Shown here: positions 10,073 through 18,605 of the stretch, piece by piece
Position numbering within the stretch: the first letter of the stretch is position 1
How the letters are laid out: each line of letters starts with the position of its first letter
Origin: Bordetella parapertussis
GTDB taxonomy: Bacteria > Pseudomonadota > Gammaproteobacteria > Burkholderiales > Burkholderiaceae_C
Length of the DNA: 22,780 bases
Direction: 5' to 3'
Assembly (NCBI GenBank): GCA_945882755.1
Contig: CAMCWS010000029.1
Coordinates: 1 to 22,780, forward strand
Translations under genes and position numbers: made by a program
The notes under the pieces: generated by a model
The model's database searches: none
Seen by the model: the letters and a program-made list of their open reading frames with translations, nothing else
What the model was told of the DNA's origin: nothing

Positions 10073-10714
10073 ATGGACATCATTTCCATCTTTTTTTATA
10101 TCTTCTCGGCCGTCATGTTGTTTGCGGCTTTCAAGGTCATCACGTCTCGCAACCCAGTCCATAGTGCCTTGTATTTGGTGCTGTGCTTTTTTCAGGCATC
10201 TGCCATTTGGATGCTGTTGCAAGCCGAGTTTTTGTCTATTACTCTGATTCTGGTCTATGTGGGCGCAGTCATGGTGCTGTTCCTGTTTGTGGTGATGATG
10301 CTTGACATCAATATCGAAGCCATGCGCAAAGGTTTTTGGAGCCACTTTCCCTTGGCTGCATCGATTGGCGCGGTGTTGGCCTTAGAGTTGGCGTCTGTGC
10401 TCTTAGGTGGTTTCAGGCTGACGCAGGCACCCGCAACCGCTGTGATGCCTGAAGGGCAGCAGTACTCCAACACCAAAGAATTAGGCGTGGTCTTGTACAC
10501 CGAGTATTTATACCCCTTGGAAATTGCGGCGGTGATTTTGCTGGTGGCCATTGTGGCTGCCATTGCTTTGACAATGCGTGAGCGCAAAGACAGCAAAGCG
10601 CAAAACCCTTCCGACCAAGTCCGGGTGAAAGCTGCGGATCGGATGCAGTTGGTCAAAATGGCTCCTGTTCACCAGCCCTTATCGACTAAACCTGAAGAGG
10701 GCAAAGCACCATGA
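10073..10714 (+). CDS. nuoJ: NADH-quinone oxidoreductase subunit J
   Basis: Membrane subunit (ND6 type) of the proton-pumping arm. The 213-residue protein has five predicted helices; the third region, [23 protein letters not shown] (about 54-75), is the conserved helix with a pi-bulge. A charged C-terminal tail (about 180-213) is longer than the core and is probably cytoplasmic. The start is 21 bases after nuoI, and the stop overlaps the nuoK start as ATGA. Confidence 0.96.
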   Translation: MDIISIFFYIFSAVMLFAAFKVITSRNPVHSALYLVLCFFQASAIWMLLQAEFLSITLILVYVGAVMVLFLFVVMMLDINIEAMRKGFWSHFPLAASIGAVLALELASVLLGGFRLTQAPATAVMPEGQQYSNTKELGVVLYTEYLYPLEIAAVILLVAIVAAIALTMRERKDSKAQNPSDQVRVKAADRMQLVKMAPVHQPLSTKPEEGKAP

Positions 10715-11019
10715 ATGTCACGCTGGGCCACTACCTCACCTTAGGTGCTATTTTGTTTTCCTTGTCAGTCATTGGTATTTTCTTAAACCGCAAAAACTTG
10801 ATTGTCTTGTTGATGGCCATCGAGTTGATGCTGCTTGCAGTAAATATCAATTTTGTTGCGTTCTCGCATTACCTCGGCGATATACACGGTCAGATTTTTG
10901 TGTTTTTCATTCTCACAGTCGCTGCGGCAGAGTCTGCCATTGGCTTGGCTATCTTGGTCTTGTTGTTTCGCAATCGTGCAAGTGTTCAAGCCGATGAACT
11001 GAATGCGCTCAAAGGTTGA
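10711..11019 (+). CDS. nuoK: NADH-quinone oxidoreductase subunit K
   Basis: Small antiporter-like membrane subunit (ND4L type), 102 residues with three helices. The two buried helix glutamates expected for proton transfer are visible in [19 protein letters not shown] and in [25 protein letters not shown] (10694-10700) upstream is a fair ribosome site inside nuoJ. The start overlaps the nuoJ stop. Confidence 0.97.
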   Translation: MNVTLGHYLTLGAILFSLSVIGIFLNRKNLIVLLMAIELMLLAVNINFVAFSHYLGDIHGQIFVFFILTVAAAESAIGLAILVLLFRNRASVQADELNALKG

Positions 11020-11029
11020 TGGGTAAGCA

Positions 11030-13033
11030 ATGAACACAACGCTTCAAGCCTCTACTTTGCTCACCATCGCGCTAGCGCCTTTGGCCGGTTCCATGCTTGC
11101 GGGTATTTTTGGGACTGCTTTGGGCGGCGCATGGATGGGCCGCAAACTCAGCCATGGTCTGACGATCTTGGGTGTCTTGGTTTCTTTTGTTTTGTCTGCA
11201 CAAACATTGGTGCAGGTGGTTCAAGAGGGCGCTAGCTTCAACGAAACGATTTACACCTGGATGGTCGTTGGCGGCTTGAAAATGGAAGTGGGTTTCTTGG
11301 TGGATGGCTTGAGCGCCATGATGATGTGCGTGGTCACCTTTGTATCGTTGATGGTGCATATCTACACCATCGGCTACATGGAAGAAGACGAGGGCTACAA
11401 CCGCTTTTTCGCCTACATCTCCTTGTTCACATTCGCCATGTTGATGCTGGTGATGAGCAACAACTTGCTGCAACTCTTTTTTGGTTGGGAAGCCGTCGGC
11501 TTGGTTTCTTATTTGTTGATTGGCTTTTGGTTCAACAAACCAAGTGCCGTATTTGCCAACATGAAAGCATTTTTGGTCAACCGCGTAGGTGACTTTGGTT
11601 TCATTTTGGGTATTGGTTTGATTGCTGCTTATGCTGGCAGCTTGAATTACACCGAGGTGTTTGCCAAAACCACTGACTTAGGGGCACTCACCTTGCCTGG
11701 CACTTCTTGGATGTTGGTGACCGTCATTTGTATTTGCTTGTTCATTGGAGCCATGGGCAAATCGGCCCAGTTCCCACTCCATGTGTGGTTGCCTGATTCC
11801 ATGGAAGGCCCAACACCTATCTCTGCTCTGATTCATGCGGCCACCATGGTGACGGCAGGTATTTTCATGGTGGCACGCATGTCACCTTTGTTCGAGTTGT
11901 CTGATACCGCCTTGAACCTCATCATGGTGGTGGGTTCCATCACTGCCTTGTTCATGGGATTTTTAGGTATTGTGCAAAACGATATTAAGCGGGTGGTGGC
12001 TTACTCCACCTTGTCGCAACTGGGCTATATGACGGTGGCCTTGGGCGCTTCAGCTTACTCGGTGGCTGTATTCCATCTGATGACGCATGCTTTCTTCAAA
12101 GCCCTGCTGTTTTTGGCTGCGGGCTCGGTCATCATGGGCATGCACCATAACCAAGACATTCGCTACATGGGCGGTGTTCGCAAATACATGCCCATCACCT
12201 GGATCACCTCTTTGCTGGGCTCTTTGGCGCTGATTGGTACCCCGCTTTTCTCAGGTTTTTATTCCAAGGACAGCATCATTGAGGCGGTTGCGCGCAGCAA
12301 CTTACCCGCGTCTGGCTGGGCTTTTTTTGCTGTTATGGCGGGTGTGTTCATTACTGCCTTCTATTCTTTCCGAATGTATTTCTTGGTCTTTCACGGCAAA
12401 GAGCGCTTTGACCAGAACCCTGAAGCGCACCATGGTCATCACAGTCACCATGCCCCGCATGAATCGCCTTGGGTGGTCACTCTGCCTTTGGTGTTGCTGG
12501 CCATCCCCTCGGTGTTGATTGGCTACTTCACGATTGAGCCTATGCTGTTTGGCGACTTCTTCAAGGGTGCCATCTACGTTAATGCCGATCTGCACCCTGC
12601 GATGCGTGAGTTTCAGAAGGATTTCCATGGTGCATTGGCTATGGCCTTACACGCCTTGTCGTCTGTGCCTTTGCTGATGGCAATGAGCGGTTTAACCCTG
12701 TCTTATTACATGTACATCGTCAATCCTGCACTGCCTGCAGCCATTCTTCGCACCTTTGCGCCGCTACACACTTTGTTGGTCAACAAATACTATTTGGACG
12801 ACTTTAATGAAAAGGTCCTTGCCCGTGGCTCTCGTGCATTGGCCTCGGTGTTGTGGAAGCGAGGTGACCAAGGCTTGATTGACGGCTTGCTGGTTAACGG
12901 CTCTTGGAAAGTGGTGGCCTTTGTTTCTCGCTTGAGTCGCCAACTGCAAACAGGTTTTCTGTACCACTACGCCTTGGTGATGATTTTGGGCATGTTTGGC
13001 CTCATCACTTGGTTTGTTTGGTTAAACCCCTGA
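11030..13033 (+). CDS. nuoL: NADH-quinone oxidoreductase subunit L
   Basis: The most distal antiporter-like proton pump of complex I (ND5 type), with a long lateral C-terminal helix. The 667-residue protein shows the conserved helix glutamate E154 (LFFGWEAVGLVSYLL), K244 in GAMGKSAQFPLHVWLPDSMEGP, and H269 in ISALIHAATMVTAGIF. Residues 467-474 are strikingly His-rich (HHGHHSHH), in a loop between late helices. The C-terminal part (about 590-667) is the amphipathic connecting helix. It starts 10 bases after nuoK. Confidence 0.97.
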   Translation: MNTTLQASTLLTIALAPLAGSMLAGIFGTALGGAWMGRKLSHGLTILGVLVSFVLSAQTLVQVVQEGASFNETIYTWMVVGGLKMEVGFLVDGLSAMMMCVVTFVSLMVHIYTIGYMEEDEGYNRFFAYISLFTFAMLMLVMSNNLLQLFFGWEAVGLVSYLLIGFWFNKPSAVFANMKAFLVNRVGDFGFILGIGLIAAYAGSLNYTEVFAKTTDLGALTLPGTSWMLVTVICICLFIGAMGKSAQFPLHVWLPDSMEGPTPISALIHAATMVTAGIFMVARMSPLFELSDTALNLIMVVGSITALFMGFLGIVQNDIKRVVAYSTLSQLGYMTVALGASAYSVAVFHLMTHAFFKALLFLAAGSVIMGMHHNQDIRYMGGVRKYMPITWITSLLGSLALIGTPLFSGFYSKDSIIEAVARSNLPASGWAFFAVMAGVFITAFYSFRMYFLVFHGKERFDQNPEAHHGHHSHHAPHESPWVVTLPLVLLAIPSVLIGYFTIEPMLFGDFFKGAIYVNADLHPAMREFQKDFHGALAMALHALSSVPLLMAMSGLTLSYYMYIVNPALPAAILRTFAPLHTLLVNKYYLDDFNEKVLARGSRALASVLWKRGDQGLIDGLLVNGSWKVVAFVSRLSRQLQTGFLYHYALVMILGMFGLITWFVWLNP

Positions 13034-13075
13034 TCTGATTGATATGAATATCCACACTTTAAAAAGAGACCTCCC

Positions 13076-14554
13076 ATGGGGATATTGAGTCTGGTCATTT
13101 GGACGCCCATCGTCTTGGGCGTCTTGATTTTTATCTTGGGTCGGGATGAACATGCAGGCTTGGTGCGCTGGGCTGCCTTGTTTTCAGCACTCTTGAGTTT
13201 TTTCCTGTGCGTTCCTTTGTATACCGACTTCGACAGCAGCAGCGCCTCGATGCAGTTTGTAGAAAACACGCCTTGGGTTTTGCGCTTCAATATGGCCTAC
13301 CACTTAGGCGTTGACGGCATATCGCTTTGGCTTGTCTTGCTAACCTCTTTCATCACCTTGGTGGTGGTCATCTCTGCGTGGGAAGTTATCACAGAGCGTG
13401 TACATCAATACATGGGCGCATTCTTGGTTCTGAGCGGCGTCATGATCGGCGTGTTTTGCGCTCTTGACGGCATGTTGTTTTACGTGTTCTTTGAAGCCAC
13501 CCTTATTCCCATGTACCTCATCATTGGTATTTGGGGTGGACCTAACAAAATTTACGCCGCCTTCAAGTTCTTCCTCTACACCTTGATGGGTTCCTTGTTG
13601 ATGTTGGTGGCTTTGATATACCTCTACATCCAATCGGGTGGCAGTTTCGATCTGGCCGTCTGGCAAGCCTTGCCCTTGTCATCGAAAGCCCAAACGCTGC
13701 TGTTCTTTGCTTTTTTTGCGGCTTTTGCGGTCAAGGTTCCGATGTGGCCTGTACACACATGGTTGCCTGATGTTCACGTTGAAGCGCCTACAGGTGGATC
13801 AGCTGTCTTGGCAGCCATCATGTTGAAGTTGGGTGCTTATGGCTTCTTGCGTTTTTCATTGCCCATCACCCCAGACGCCGCGCATGAATGGGCTTGGCTG
13901 CTCATCGCTTTGTCGGTCATCGCGGTGGTGTATGTGGGTTTGGTAGCCATTGTTCAGCAAGACATGAAAAAGCTGGTGGCCTATTCTTCTGTGGCCCACA
14001 TGGGCTTTGTGACTCTAGGCTTTTTCATGTTCAGCCCCTTGGGTATCAGCGGTGGCATTGTGCAAATGATCGCCCACGGCTTCGTATCTGCAGCCATGTT
14101 TCTGTGCATTGGCGTTTTGTACGACCGAGTTCATTCCCGTGAAATCGCCAGCTACGGTGGTGTGGTCAACACCATGCCCAAGTTCGCGGCGTTTTCCATG
14201 TTGTTTGCCATGGCCAATTGCGGCTTGCCAGGCACAGCCGGTTTTGTTGGTGAGTGGATGGTGATCTTGGCGGCGGTGCAATTCAATTTCTGGATTGGTT
14301 TGGCGGCAGCTTCTGCGCTCATCTTTGGCGCGGCCTATACCTTGTGGATGATCAAGCGTGTGTATTTGGGCCCCGTGGTCAATGATGAGGTCAGACAACT
14401 GTCGGACATCAATGCCCGTGAATTCCTGATGCTCAGCATGCTGGCTGTCGCTGTGATGGTCATGGGTCTGTACCCCAAGCCGTTCACCGATGTGATGAAT
14501 GCCTCGGTTGAGCAGTTGATTCAACAAGCTTCAGTGAGTAAGTTGCCACTATGA
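13076..14554 (+). CDS. nuoM: NADH-quinone oxidoreductase subunit M
   Basis: Antiporter-like proton pump (ND4 type) between NuoL and NuoN. The 492-residue protein has about 14 helices and the expected charged residues: E140 in VFFEATLIPMYLIIG, K220 in FAVKVPMWPVHTWLPDVHVE, and K251 in IMLKLGAYGFLRF. A 42-base gap separates it from nuoL; the upstream AAAAAGAGAC is a weak ribosome site. nuoN begins 31 bases later. Confidence 0.97.
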   Translation: MGILSLVIWTPIVLGVLIFILGRDEHAGLVRWAALFSALLSFFLCVPLYTDFDSSSASMQFVENTPWVLRFNMAYHLGVDGISLWLVLLTSFITLVVVISAWEVITERVHQYMGAFLVLSGVMIGVFCALDGMLFYVFFEATLIPMYLIIGIWGGPNKIYAAFKFFLYTLMGSLLMLVALIYLYIQSGGSFDLAVWQALPLSSKAQTLLFFAFFAAFAVKVPMWPVHTWLPDVHVEAPTGGSAVLAAIMLKLGAYGFLRFSLPITPDAAHEWAWLLIALSVIAVVYVGLVAIVQQDMKKLVAYSSVAHMGFVTLGFFMFSPLGISGGIVQMIAHGFVSAAMFLCIGVLYDRVHSREIASYGGVVNTMPKFAAFSMLFAMANCGLPGTAGFVGEWMVILAAVQFNFWIGLAAASALIFGAAYTLWMIKRVYLGPVVNDEVRQLSDINAREFLMLSMLAVAVMVMGLYPKPFTDVMNASVEQLIQQASVSKLPL

Positions 14555-14585
14555 AACCCCTCGCTCTATACCCAGGGATGAACAC

Positions 14586-16073
14586 ATGATTGACAACTTC
14601 AGTTGGGTAGCGGTTTACCCAGAAATCGTTTTGCTCATCATGGCCTGTGTCATTGCCTTGGTGGACTTATGGGTGACTTCGCCTAAGCGAAACTTGACCT
14701 ATGGTTTGTCCTTGCTGACCTTGGCCAGTGTGGCCATCATCCAAGCGCTTTATGCCAGCAGTGGCACCACGCTGTACAGCTTTGGCAATATGGTGGTGTC
14801 GGATGCCATGGGCAATTGGCTCAAATGTTTTGCAACCTTGGCCGTGATGGTGACCTTGGTTTATGGCAGGCCCTATGTGTCTGACAGGCAAATGCTCAAA
14901 GGCGGTGAGTGGTTCGTTCTCTCCCTGTTTGCATTGCTGGGCATGTTTGTCATGATTTCCGGTAACAATTTTTTGGTCATTTACTTGGGCTTGGAGTTGC
15001 TGACGCTCTCTAGCTATGCTTTGGTGGCCTTGCGCCGCGACGACAGCAATGCAACTGAAGCGGCCATGAAGTATTTTGTGTTGGGTGCTTTGGCCAGTGG
15101 CTTCTTGCTGTATGGTTTGTCTATGCTTTATGGCGCAACAGGTAGCTTAGACCTTAACGCGGTCTTCACTGCAGTGGCGACTGGCCATGTCAAGCATCAG
15201 GTTCTAGTGTTGGGCGTGGTGTTTGTGGTCAGTGGCCTTGCTTTCAAATTAGGTGCTGCACCTTTTCACATGTGGGTACCGGATGTCTACCAAGGCGCAC
15301 CGACCGCGGTGGCTCTGATGATTGGCGGCGCTCCCAAGTTGGCCGTATTTGCCATGATGATGCGTTTGCTGGTCGATGGCTTGCTGCCCTTGGCGATTGA
15401 CTGGCAACAAATGCTGATGGTGTTGGCAGTGGTGACACTGCTGATAGGTAACTTGTCTGCCATTGCACAAACCAACTTTAAGCGCATGTTGGCGTTTTCA
15501 GCCATTGCGCAAATGGGCTTTGTGTTGATTGGCATGTTGTCGGGTGTGGTCAACGGCAACACGCTGTCTGCAGCCAACGCTTACAGCTCGGCCATGTTCT
15601 ACATGATCAGCTATGTCTTAACGACGCTGGGTGTGTTTGGCGTCATTCTCTTGTTGGCCCGTGAAGGGTTCGAGAGCGAGGAAATTTCCGATTTGGCCGG
15701 CCTGAACCAACGCAGCCCCTTGTTTGCAGGTGTGATGGCCATTTGCTTGTTCTCGTTGGCAGGTGTGCCGCCACTGGTCGGGTTTTTCGCCAAGTTGTCG
15801 GTCATTCAAGCCTTGGTGGCAACGGCGCAACCTGCGGCGCTAGGGTTGGCTATTTTTGCGGTGGCCATGTCTTTGATTGGGGCTTTTTACTATCTGCGGG
15901 TCATCAAGGTCATGTATTTCGATCCGCCTTTGACTGCAACCACCGTGTCTGCCGGTGCCGATGTGCGTTTTGTATTGGCCTTGAATGGTGGTTTGGTTCT
16001 GGTTTTAGGTATTTTGCCCGGTGGACTGATGGCTTTGTGTGCCAATGCGGTGGTTCAAGCGCTGGGAAGTTGA
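14586..16073 (+). CDS. nuoN: NADH-quinone oxidoreductase subunit N
   Basis: Last gene of the operon and the antiporter-like pump nearest the quinone arm (ND2 type). The 495-residue protein has about 14 helices. Diagnostic segments are LEVIYLGLELLTLSSYALVA-like (observed as VIYLGLELLTLSSYALVAL, about 129-147) and FKLGAAPFHMWVPDVYQGAP (about 220-240). AGGGA (14574-14578) sits 7 bases before the ATG. No transcription terminator is evident after the stop, so the following DUF1178 gene may be co-transcribed. Confidence 0.97.
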   Translation: MIDNFSWVAVYPEIVLLIMACVIALVDLWVTSPKRNLTYGLSLLTLASVAIIQALYASSGTTLYSFGNMVVSDAMGNWLKCFATLAVMVTLVYGRPYVSDRQMLKGGEWFVLSLFALLGMFVMISGNNFLVIYLGLELLTLSSYALVALRRDDSNATEAAMKYFVLGALASGFLLYGLSMLYGATGSLDLNAVFTAVATGHVKHQVLVLGVVFVVSGLAFKLGAAPFHMWVPDVYQGAPTAVALMIGGAPKLAVFAMMMRLLVDGLLPLAIDWQQMLMVLAVVTLLIGNLSAIAQTNFKRMLAFSAIAQMGFVLIGMLSGVVNGNTLSAANAYSSAMFYMISYVLTTLGVFGVILLLAREGFESEEISDLAGLNQRSPLFAGVMAICLFSLAGVPPLVGFFAKLSVIQALVATAQPAALGLAIFAVAMSLIGAFYYLRVIKVMYFDPPLTATTVSAGADVRFVLALNGGLVLVLGILPGGLMALCANAVVQALGS

Positions 16074-16093
16074 GTCTTTGACATAATGTTGTC

Positions 16094-16582
16094 ATGAAAG
16101 TCCTCGATCTCCAATGTCAACAAAACCACAGCTTTGAAGGCTGGTTTGGGTCTGAGGACGATTTTCAGTCGCAAAATGCGCGGTTTTTGGTGGAGTGCCC
16201 TTTTTGCGGCGACCACAGCATCACCAAAATGTTGAGTGCCCCTAGGCTGAATTTGTCTGGTGCATCACAACCGCTTTCAGACAGTTCACACTCTGAACAA
16301 ACAAGCTCTGATGCGGTAGCCACCACCTCGTCTTCCTCAGCTGCTTTGATGCCGGTAGAGGCTCAACAAGCCTGGATGCACATGGTTCAGCATGTATTGA
16401 GTAACACCGAAGATGTGGGCGGCCAATTTGCCGAAGAGGCCCGCAAGATGCACTATGGCGAAACGCCCGAGCGAGCCATACGTGGGCAAGTCTCCCGCGA
16501 AGAAACCAGCGCCTTGCTGGAGGAGGGCATTCAAGTCATGCCCCTGCCCATGCCAGCGGCCATCAAAGGCCCTGTTCAGTAA
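16094..16582 (+). CDS. DUF1178 family protein (zinc-ribbon-like)
   Basis: A 162-residue cytoplasmic protein of unknown function. The N-terminus MKVLDLQCQQNHSFEGWFGS and the segment VECPFCGDHSITKMLSAPR match the DUF1178 family. C8, H12, C35 and C38 form a plausible metal-binding knuckle pair. The middle (about 55-85) is Ser/Thr-rich and low-complexity, probably a linker; the C-terminal half is helical with the conserved HYGETPERAIRGQ. The gene follows nuoN by 20 bases on the same strand, as in other Burkholderiales. A role in complex I is not established. Confidence 0.88.
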   Translation: MKVLDLQCQQNHSFEGWFGSEDDFQSQNARFLVECPFCGDHSITKMLSAPRLNLSGASQPLSDSSHSEQTSSDAVATTSSSSAALMPVEAQQAWMHMVQHVLSNTEDVGGQFAEEARKMHYGETPERAIRGQVSREETSALLEEGIQVMPLPMPAAIKGPVQ

Positions 16583-16602
16583 GCCCCACCTCGGCGGGGG
16601 GC
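16583..16602. terminator. GC-rich hairpin between convergent genes
   Basis: GCCCC (16583-16587) pairs with GGGGC (16598-16602); the inner part is imperfect. The hairpin begins just after the DUF1178 stop and is followed on the + strand by AT-rich sequence (ATTATTTATTTTT, 16606-16618), which lacks an immediate pure T tract. On the - strand it lies just past the stop of the 47-residue gene. It could serve as a terminator for both directions. Confidence 0.5.
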
Positions 16603-16606
16603 GGAA

Positions 16607-16750
16607 TTATTTATTTTTCAGCTTGCCTCTGGGCGCCACAAAAGTAACGGGCGGTGTAGGGCGGTCACCAGGAATAATGGGCTTTGCAGGAGACGTATCC
16701 TTTTTGGGTTTCTTAGACATCTTGTTGCTCTTTTGATCGCCTTTGGCCAT
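16607..16750 (-). CDS. Small lysine-rich conserved-type protein, 47 residues
   Basis: A short frame reading MAKGDQKSNKMSKKPKKDTS and ending TFVAPRGKLKNK. It is basic, with Lys concentrated at both ends and a Pro-rich middle (IIPGDRPTPP), and has no membrane segment. AAAGGGG lies 6 bases upstream of the ATG, a strong ribosome site. The N-terminal MAKG...SNK...KPKK pattern resembles small uncharacterised proteins I recall from Burkholderiales, but that similarity was not tested. Its basic composition would allow nucleic-acid or ribosome contact; this is inference. It lies 51 bases downstream of the nitroreductase and may share its transcript. Confidence 0.7.
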   Translation of the reverse strand: MAKGDQKSNKMSKKPKKDTSPAKPIIPGDRPTPPVTFVAPRGKLKNK

Positions 16751-16801
16751 GACCTACCCCTTTGTGTTTTTGACTGAATTGAAAATGTAAAGGCCCGAGC
16801 C

Positions 16802-17440
16802 TTATTTGACTTCGGTGACAAACTCGCTGACAGGGCGTCGGATTTTTTTCAAGTTCTCCAGCCAGTCTTGTCCTTTTGCACGGTAGCCCAAAGGCAAGAG
16901 GGCCACACTGCGAAAGCCCTTGGCACCCAGACCCAAAATATCATCGACCGACTTAGGGTCAAAGCCCTCCATGGGGGTGCTGTCAACTTCTTCAAAGGCA
17001 GCCGAAATCAGGGAAGCGCCCAAGCCAATGTAGGCTTGTCGCGCAGCGTGTTCGAAATTCACCTGTGCGTCACGAGCGGGATAGCTCTTCAACAGCATTT
17101 GGCGGTAGTTTTCCCAGCCTTCGTTGGTGCCGCCACGCTCTGCGTTGGTCAGGTCAAACATGTGGTTGATGCGATCGGCGGTGTAGGTGTCCCATGCGGC
17201 AAACACCAGCAGGTGAGAGCCTTCGGTGACTTGCGCTTGGTTGTGCGCCACAGCTTGAATTTGGGTGCGTATATCTTTGTTGGTAACAACAATCACTTCA
17301 AAGGGTTGCAAGCCGCTGGAGGTTGGCGCCAAGCGAGCGGCTTCGATGATGCGATTGACTTTTTCTTGAGGAACAACCTTGGTGGAGTCCATTTTTTTGG
17401 CGGCATAGCGCCATTGCATTTTGTCGAGAAGTGTTGACAT
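16802..17440 (-). CDS. NfsB-like NAD(P)H-dependent nitroreductase family protein
   Basis: A 212-residue FMN-dependent oxidoreductase of the nitroreductase superfamily, cytoplasmic and usually homodimeric. Visible family segments are RYAAKKMD (11-18), corresponding to the FMN-phosphate site, ARLAPTSSGLQPFEVIVV (about 35-52), and a C-terminal GLGAKGFRSVALLPLGYR (about 170-187) equivalent to GLKEKGYTSLVVVPVG of E. coli NfsB. The likely activity is reduction of quinones, nitro compounds or flavins; the true substrate is not visible. AAGGAA precedes the ATG by 5 bases. It lies 28 bases behind the SDR gene, probably in one operon. Confidence 0.88.
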   Translation of the reverse strand: MSTLLDKMQWRYAAKKMDSTKVVPQEKVNRIIEAARLAPTSSGLQPFEVIVVTNKDIRTQIQAVAHNQAQVTEGSHLLVFAAWDTYTADRINHMFDLTNAERGGTNEGWENYRQMLLKSYPARDAQVNFEHAARQAYIGLGASLISAAFEEVDSTPMEGFDPKSVDDILGLGAKGFRSVALLPLGYRAKGQDWLENLKKIRRPVSEFVTEVK

Positions 17441-17468
17441 CAGGTTTCCTTTGCAGGAGATTATCGCC

Positions 17469-18242
17469 TCAGCCTCTGGCCAAGGTCACCCCACCGTCCA
17501 CCACCAAGGTATGACCCACCACATAGTCGCTGGCGTTGCTGGACAAATAGATGGCAGCAGCGGCCATGTCTTCGTCTTTGCCAATACGCTTTGCAGGAAT
17601 GCTTTGCGCTGTGGCGTCGCCGTGGTCACGCGCTTCGCGGTTCATCTCGGACGCAAATGCACCGGGTGCGATGGCGTTGACGCAAATGCCGTCTTTGATC
17701 ATCTCTAACGACATGCGCTTGGTGAGGTGTATGACACCTGCTTTGCTGGCGGCGTAAGAGTAGGTTTCCCATGGATTGACCGAGATGCCATCGATAGAGG
17801 CGATGTTGATGACCTTAGCCATGTGGTTCTTGGCGGCCAGTCGTAGCATGGGTGCCATGGCTTGGGTGAGGAAGAAGGGGGTTTTCATGTTGAGGTCCAC
17901 CACCTTGTCCCAACCGCTTTCAGGGAATTCATCGAAAGGTGCGCCCCATGCAGCACCTGCGTTGTTGACCAAAATATCCAAGTGCTTTTCTTTTTCGCTC
18001 AATTGCATGACCAACTCTGCAATGCCTTCTTTGTGCGAGACATCCAAGGGCATGGAGATGCATGTACCGAAAGCGGAAAGCTCCTGCGCAGTAGCATCAC
18101 AAACTGCTGCTTTACGCGCGGTGATGTAGACCTTGGCGCCTTGGCACAGCAAGCCTTTGGCAATCATGCGGCCAATGCCTCGGGAGCCCCCGGTGACGAG
18201 GGCGACGCGGCCTTGGAGGGAAAAGAGTTCGCTGGTGTTCAT
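17469..18242 (-). CDS. Short-chain dehydrogenase/reductase, RhlG-like
   Basis: A 257-residue classical SDR. The Rossmann nucleotide motif TGGSRGIG is at 17-24, NNAGA at 93-97, the catalytic Ser at S149, and the Tyr-Lys pair at Y163 and K167 (YSYAASKAG). The arginine after TGGS and R43 in ITARK favour NADP(H). Overall wording (GRVALVTGGSRGIGRMIAKGL, AWGAPFDEFPESGWDKVVDLN) resembles RhlG, a beta-ketoacyl reductase of Pseudomonas, so a 3-oxoacyl substrate is possible but unproven. AGGAAA sits 5 bases before the ATG. The C-terminal VVDGGVTLA is typical. Confidence 0.9.
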   Translation of the reverse strand: MNTSELFSLQGRVALVTGGSRGIGRMIAKGLLCQGAKVYITARKAAVCDATAQELSAFGTCISMPLDVSHKEGIAELVMQLSEKEKHLDILVNNAGAAWGAPFDEFPESGWDKVVDLNMKTPFFLTQAMAPMLRLAAKNHMAKVINIASIDGISVNPWETYSYAASKAGVIHLTKRMSLEMIKDGICVNAIAPGAFASEMNREARDHGDATAQSIPAKRIGKDEDMAAAAIYLSSNASDYVVGHTLVVDGGVTLARG

Positions 18243-18320
18243 AGGGTTTCCTGAATTTGGTCTGGTTGTCGTTGAGCTTAAATCATTTGGAGAATGAGTT
18301 CCCCCCTACAGGTACTTTCT

Positions 18321-18602
18321 TCAGGCCTCTAGCAAGCGCTGGGCCTTGTCCAGCCAAATCGACAAGCTGTCGATCAACTCGGTTTGGCTGAAAGAGCAAC
18401 TCTCTTCGGTGAACAAGGCGCTGGACTCCATCCTGTCAATCAGGCCCAGCCAAACCGTTTGGTAGCGCTCAGGCAAAGCGCCCAGCAACACCTCTTGGGC
18501 TCTGGCTTGATGACAGAAATTTCGGGTCTGCAAAGACCCATCACGCAATTGTTCTAAAGCGTGGTGCAGTTGGTCTAGGGCGGTGGTAAGTTGGGTGTCC
18601 AT
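18321..18602 (-). CDS. Hypothetical protein downstream of glnS
   Basis: A 93-residue, soluble, mainly helical protein that I do not assign to a family. It has alternating Leu/Gln/His positions near the start (TALDQLHHALEQLRDG) that suggest an amphipathic or coiled-coil helix, two cysteines (C30, C69) and an acidic pI. It begins only 3 bases after the glnS stop, which implies translational coupling and supports it as real. A 78-base gap with no obvious terminator separates it from the SDR gene. Confidence 0.65.
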   Translation of the reverse strand: MDTQLTTALDQLHHALEQLRDGSLQTRNFCHQARAQEVLLGALPERYQTVWLGLIDRMESSALFTEESCSFSQTELIDSLSIWLDKAQRLLEA

Positions 18603-18605
18603 TCT

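Noticed and set aside
14015..14527. A 170-codon open frame antisense to nuoM
   Set aside because: His/Gln-rich mirror of a membrane-protein gene, with no recognisable domain; nuoM explains the region fully. The same applies to other long antisense frames in the nuo block, such as 736-1257 and 4301-4780.
16079..16094. TGACA-TAATGT-TGTCA palindrome just before the DUF1178 gene
   Set aside because: Five-base arms are short enough to occur by chance, and no promoter elements are properly spaced around them.
16618..16821. Alternative 67-codon - strand frame overlapping the small lysine-rich gene
   Set aside because: It overlaps the nitroreductase stop and the 47-residue frame, which has a much better ribosome site and composition.
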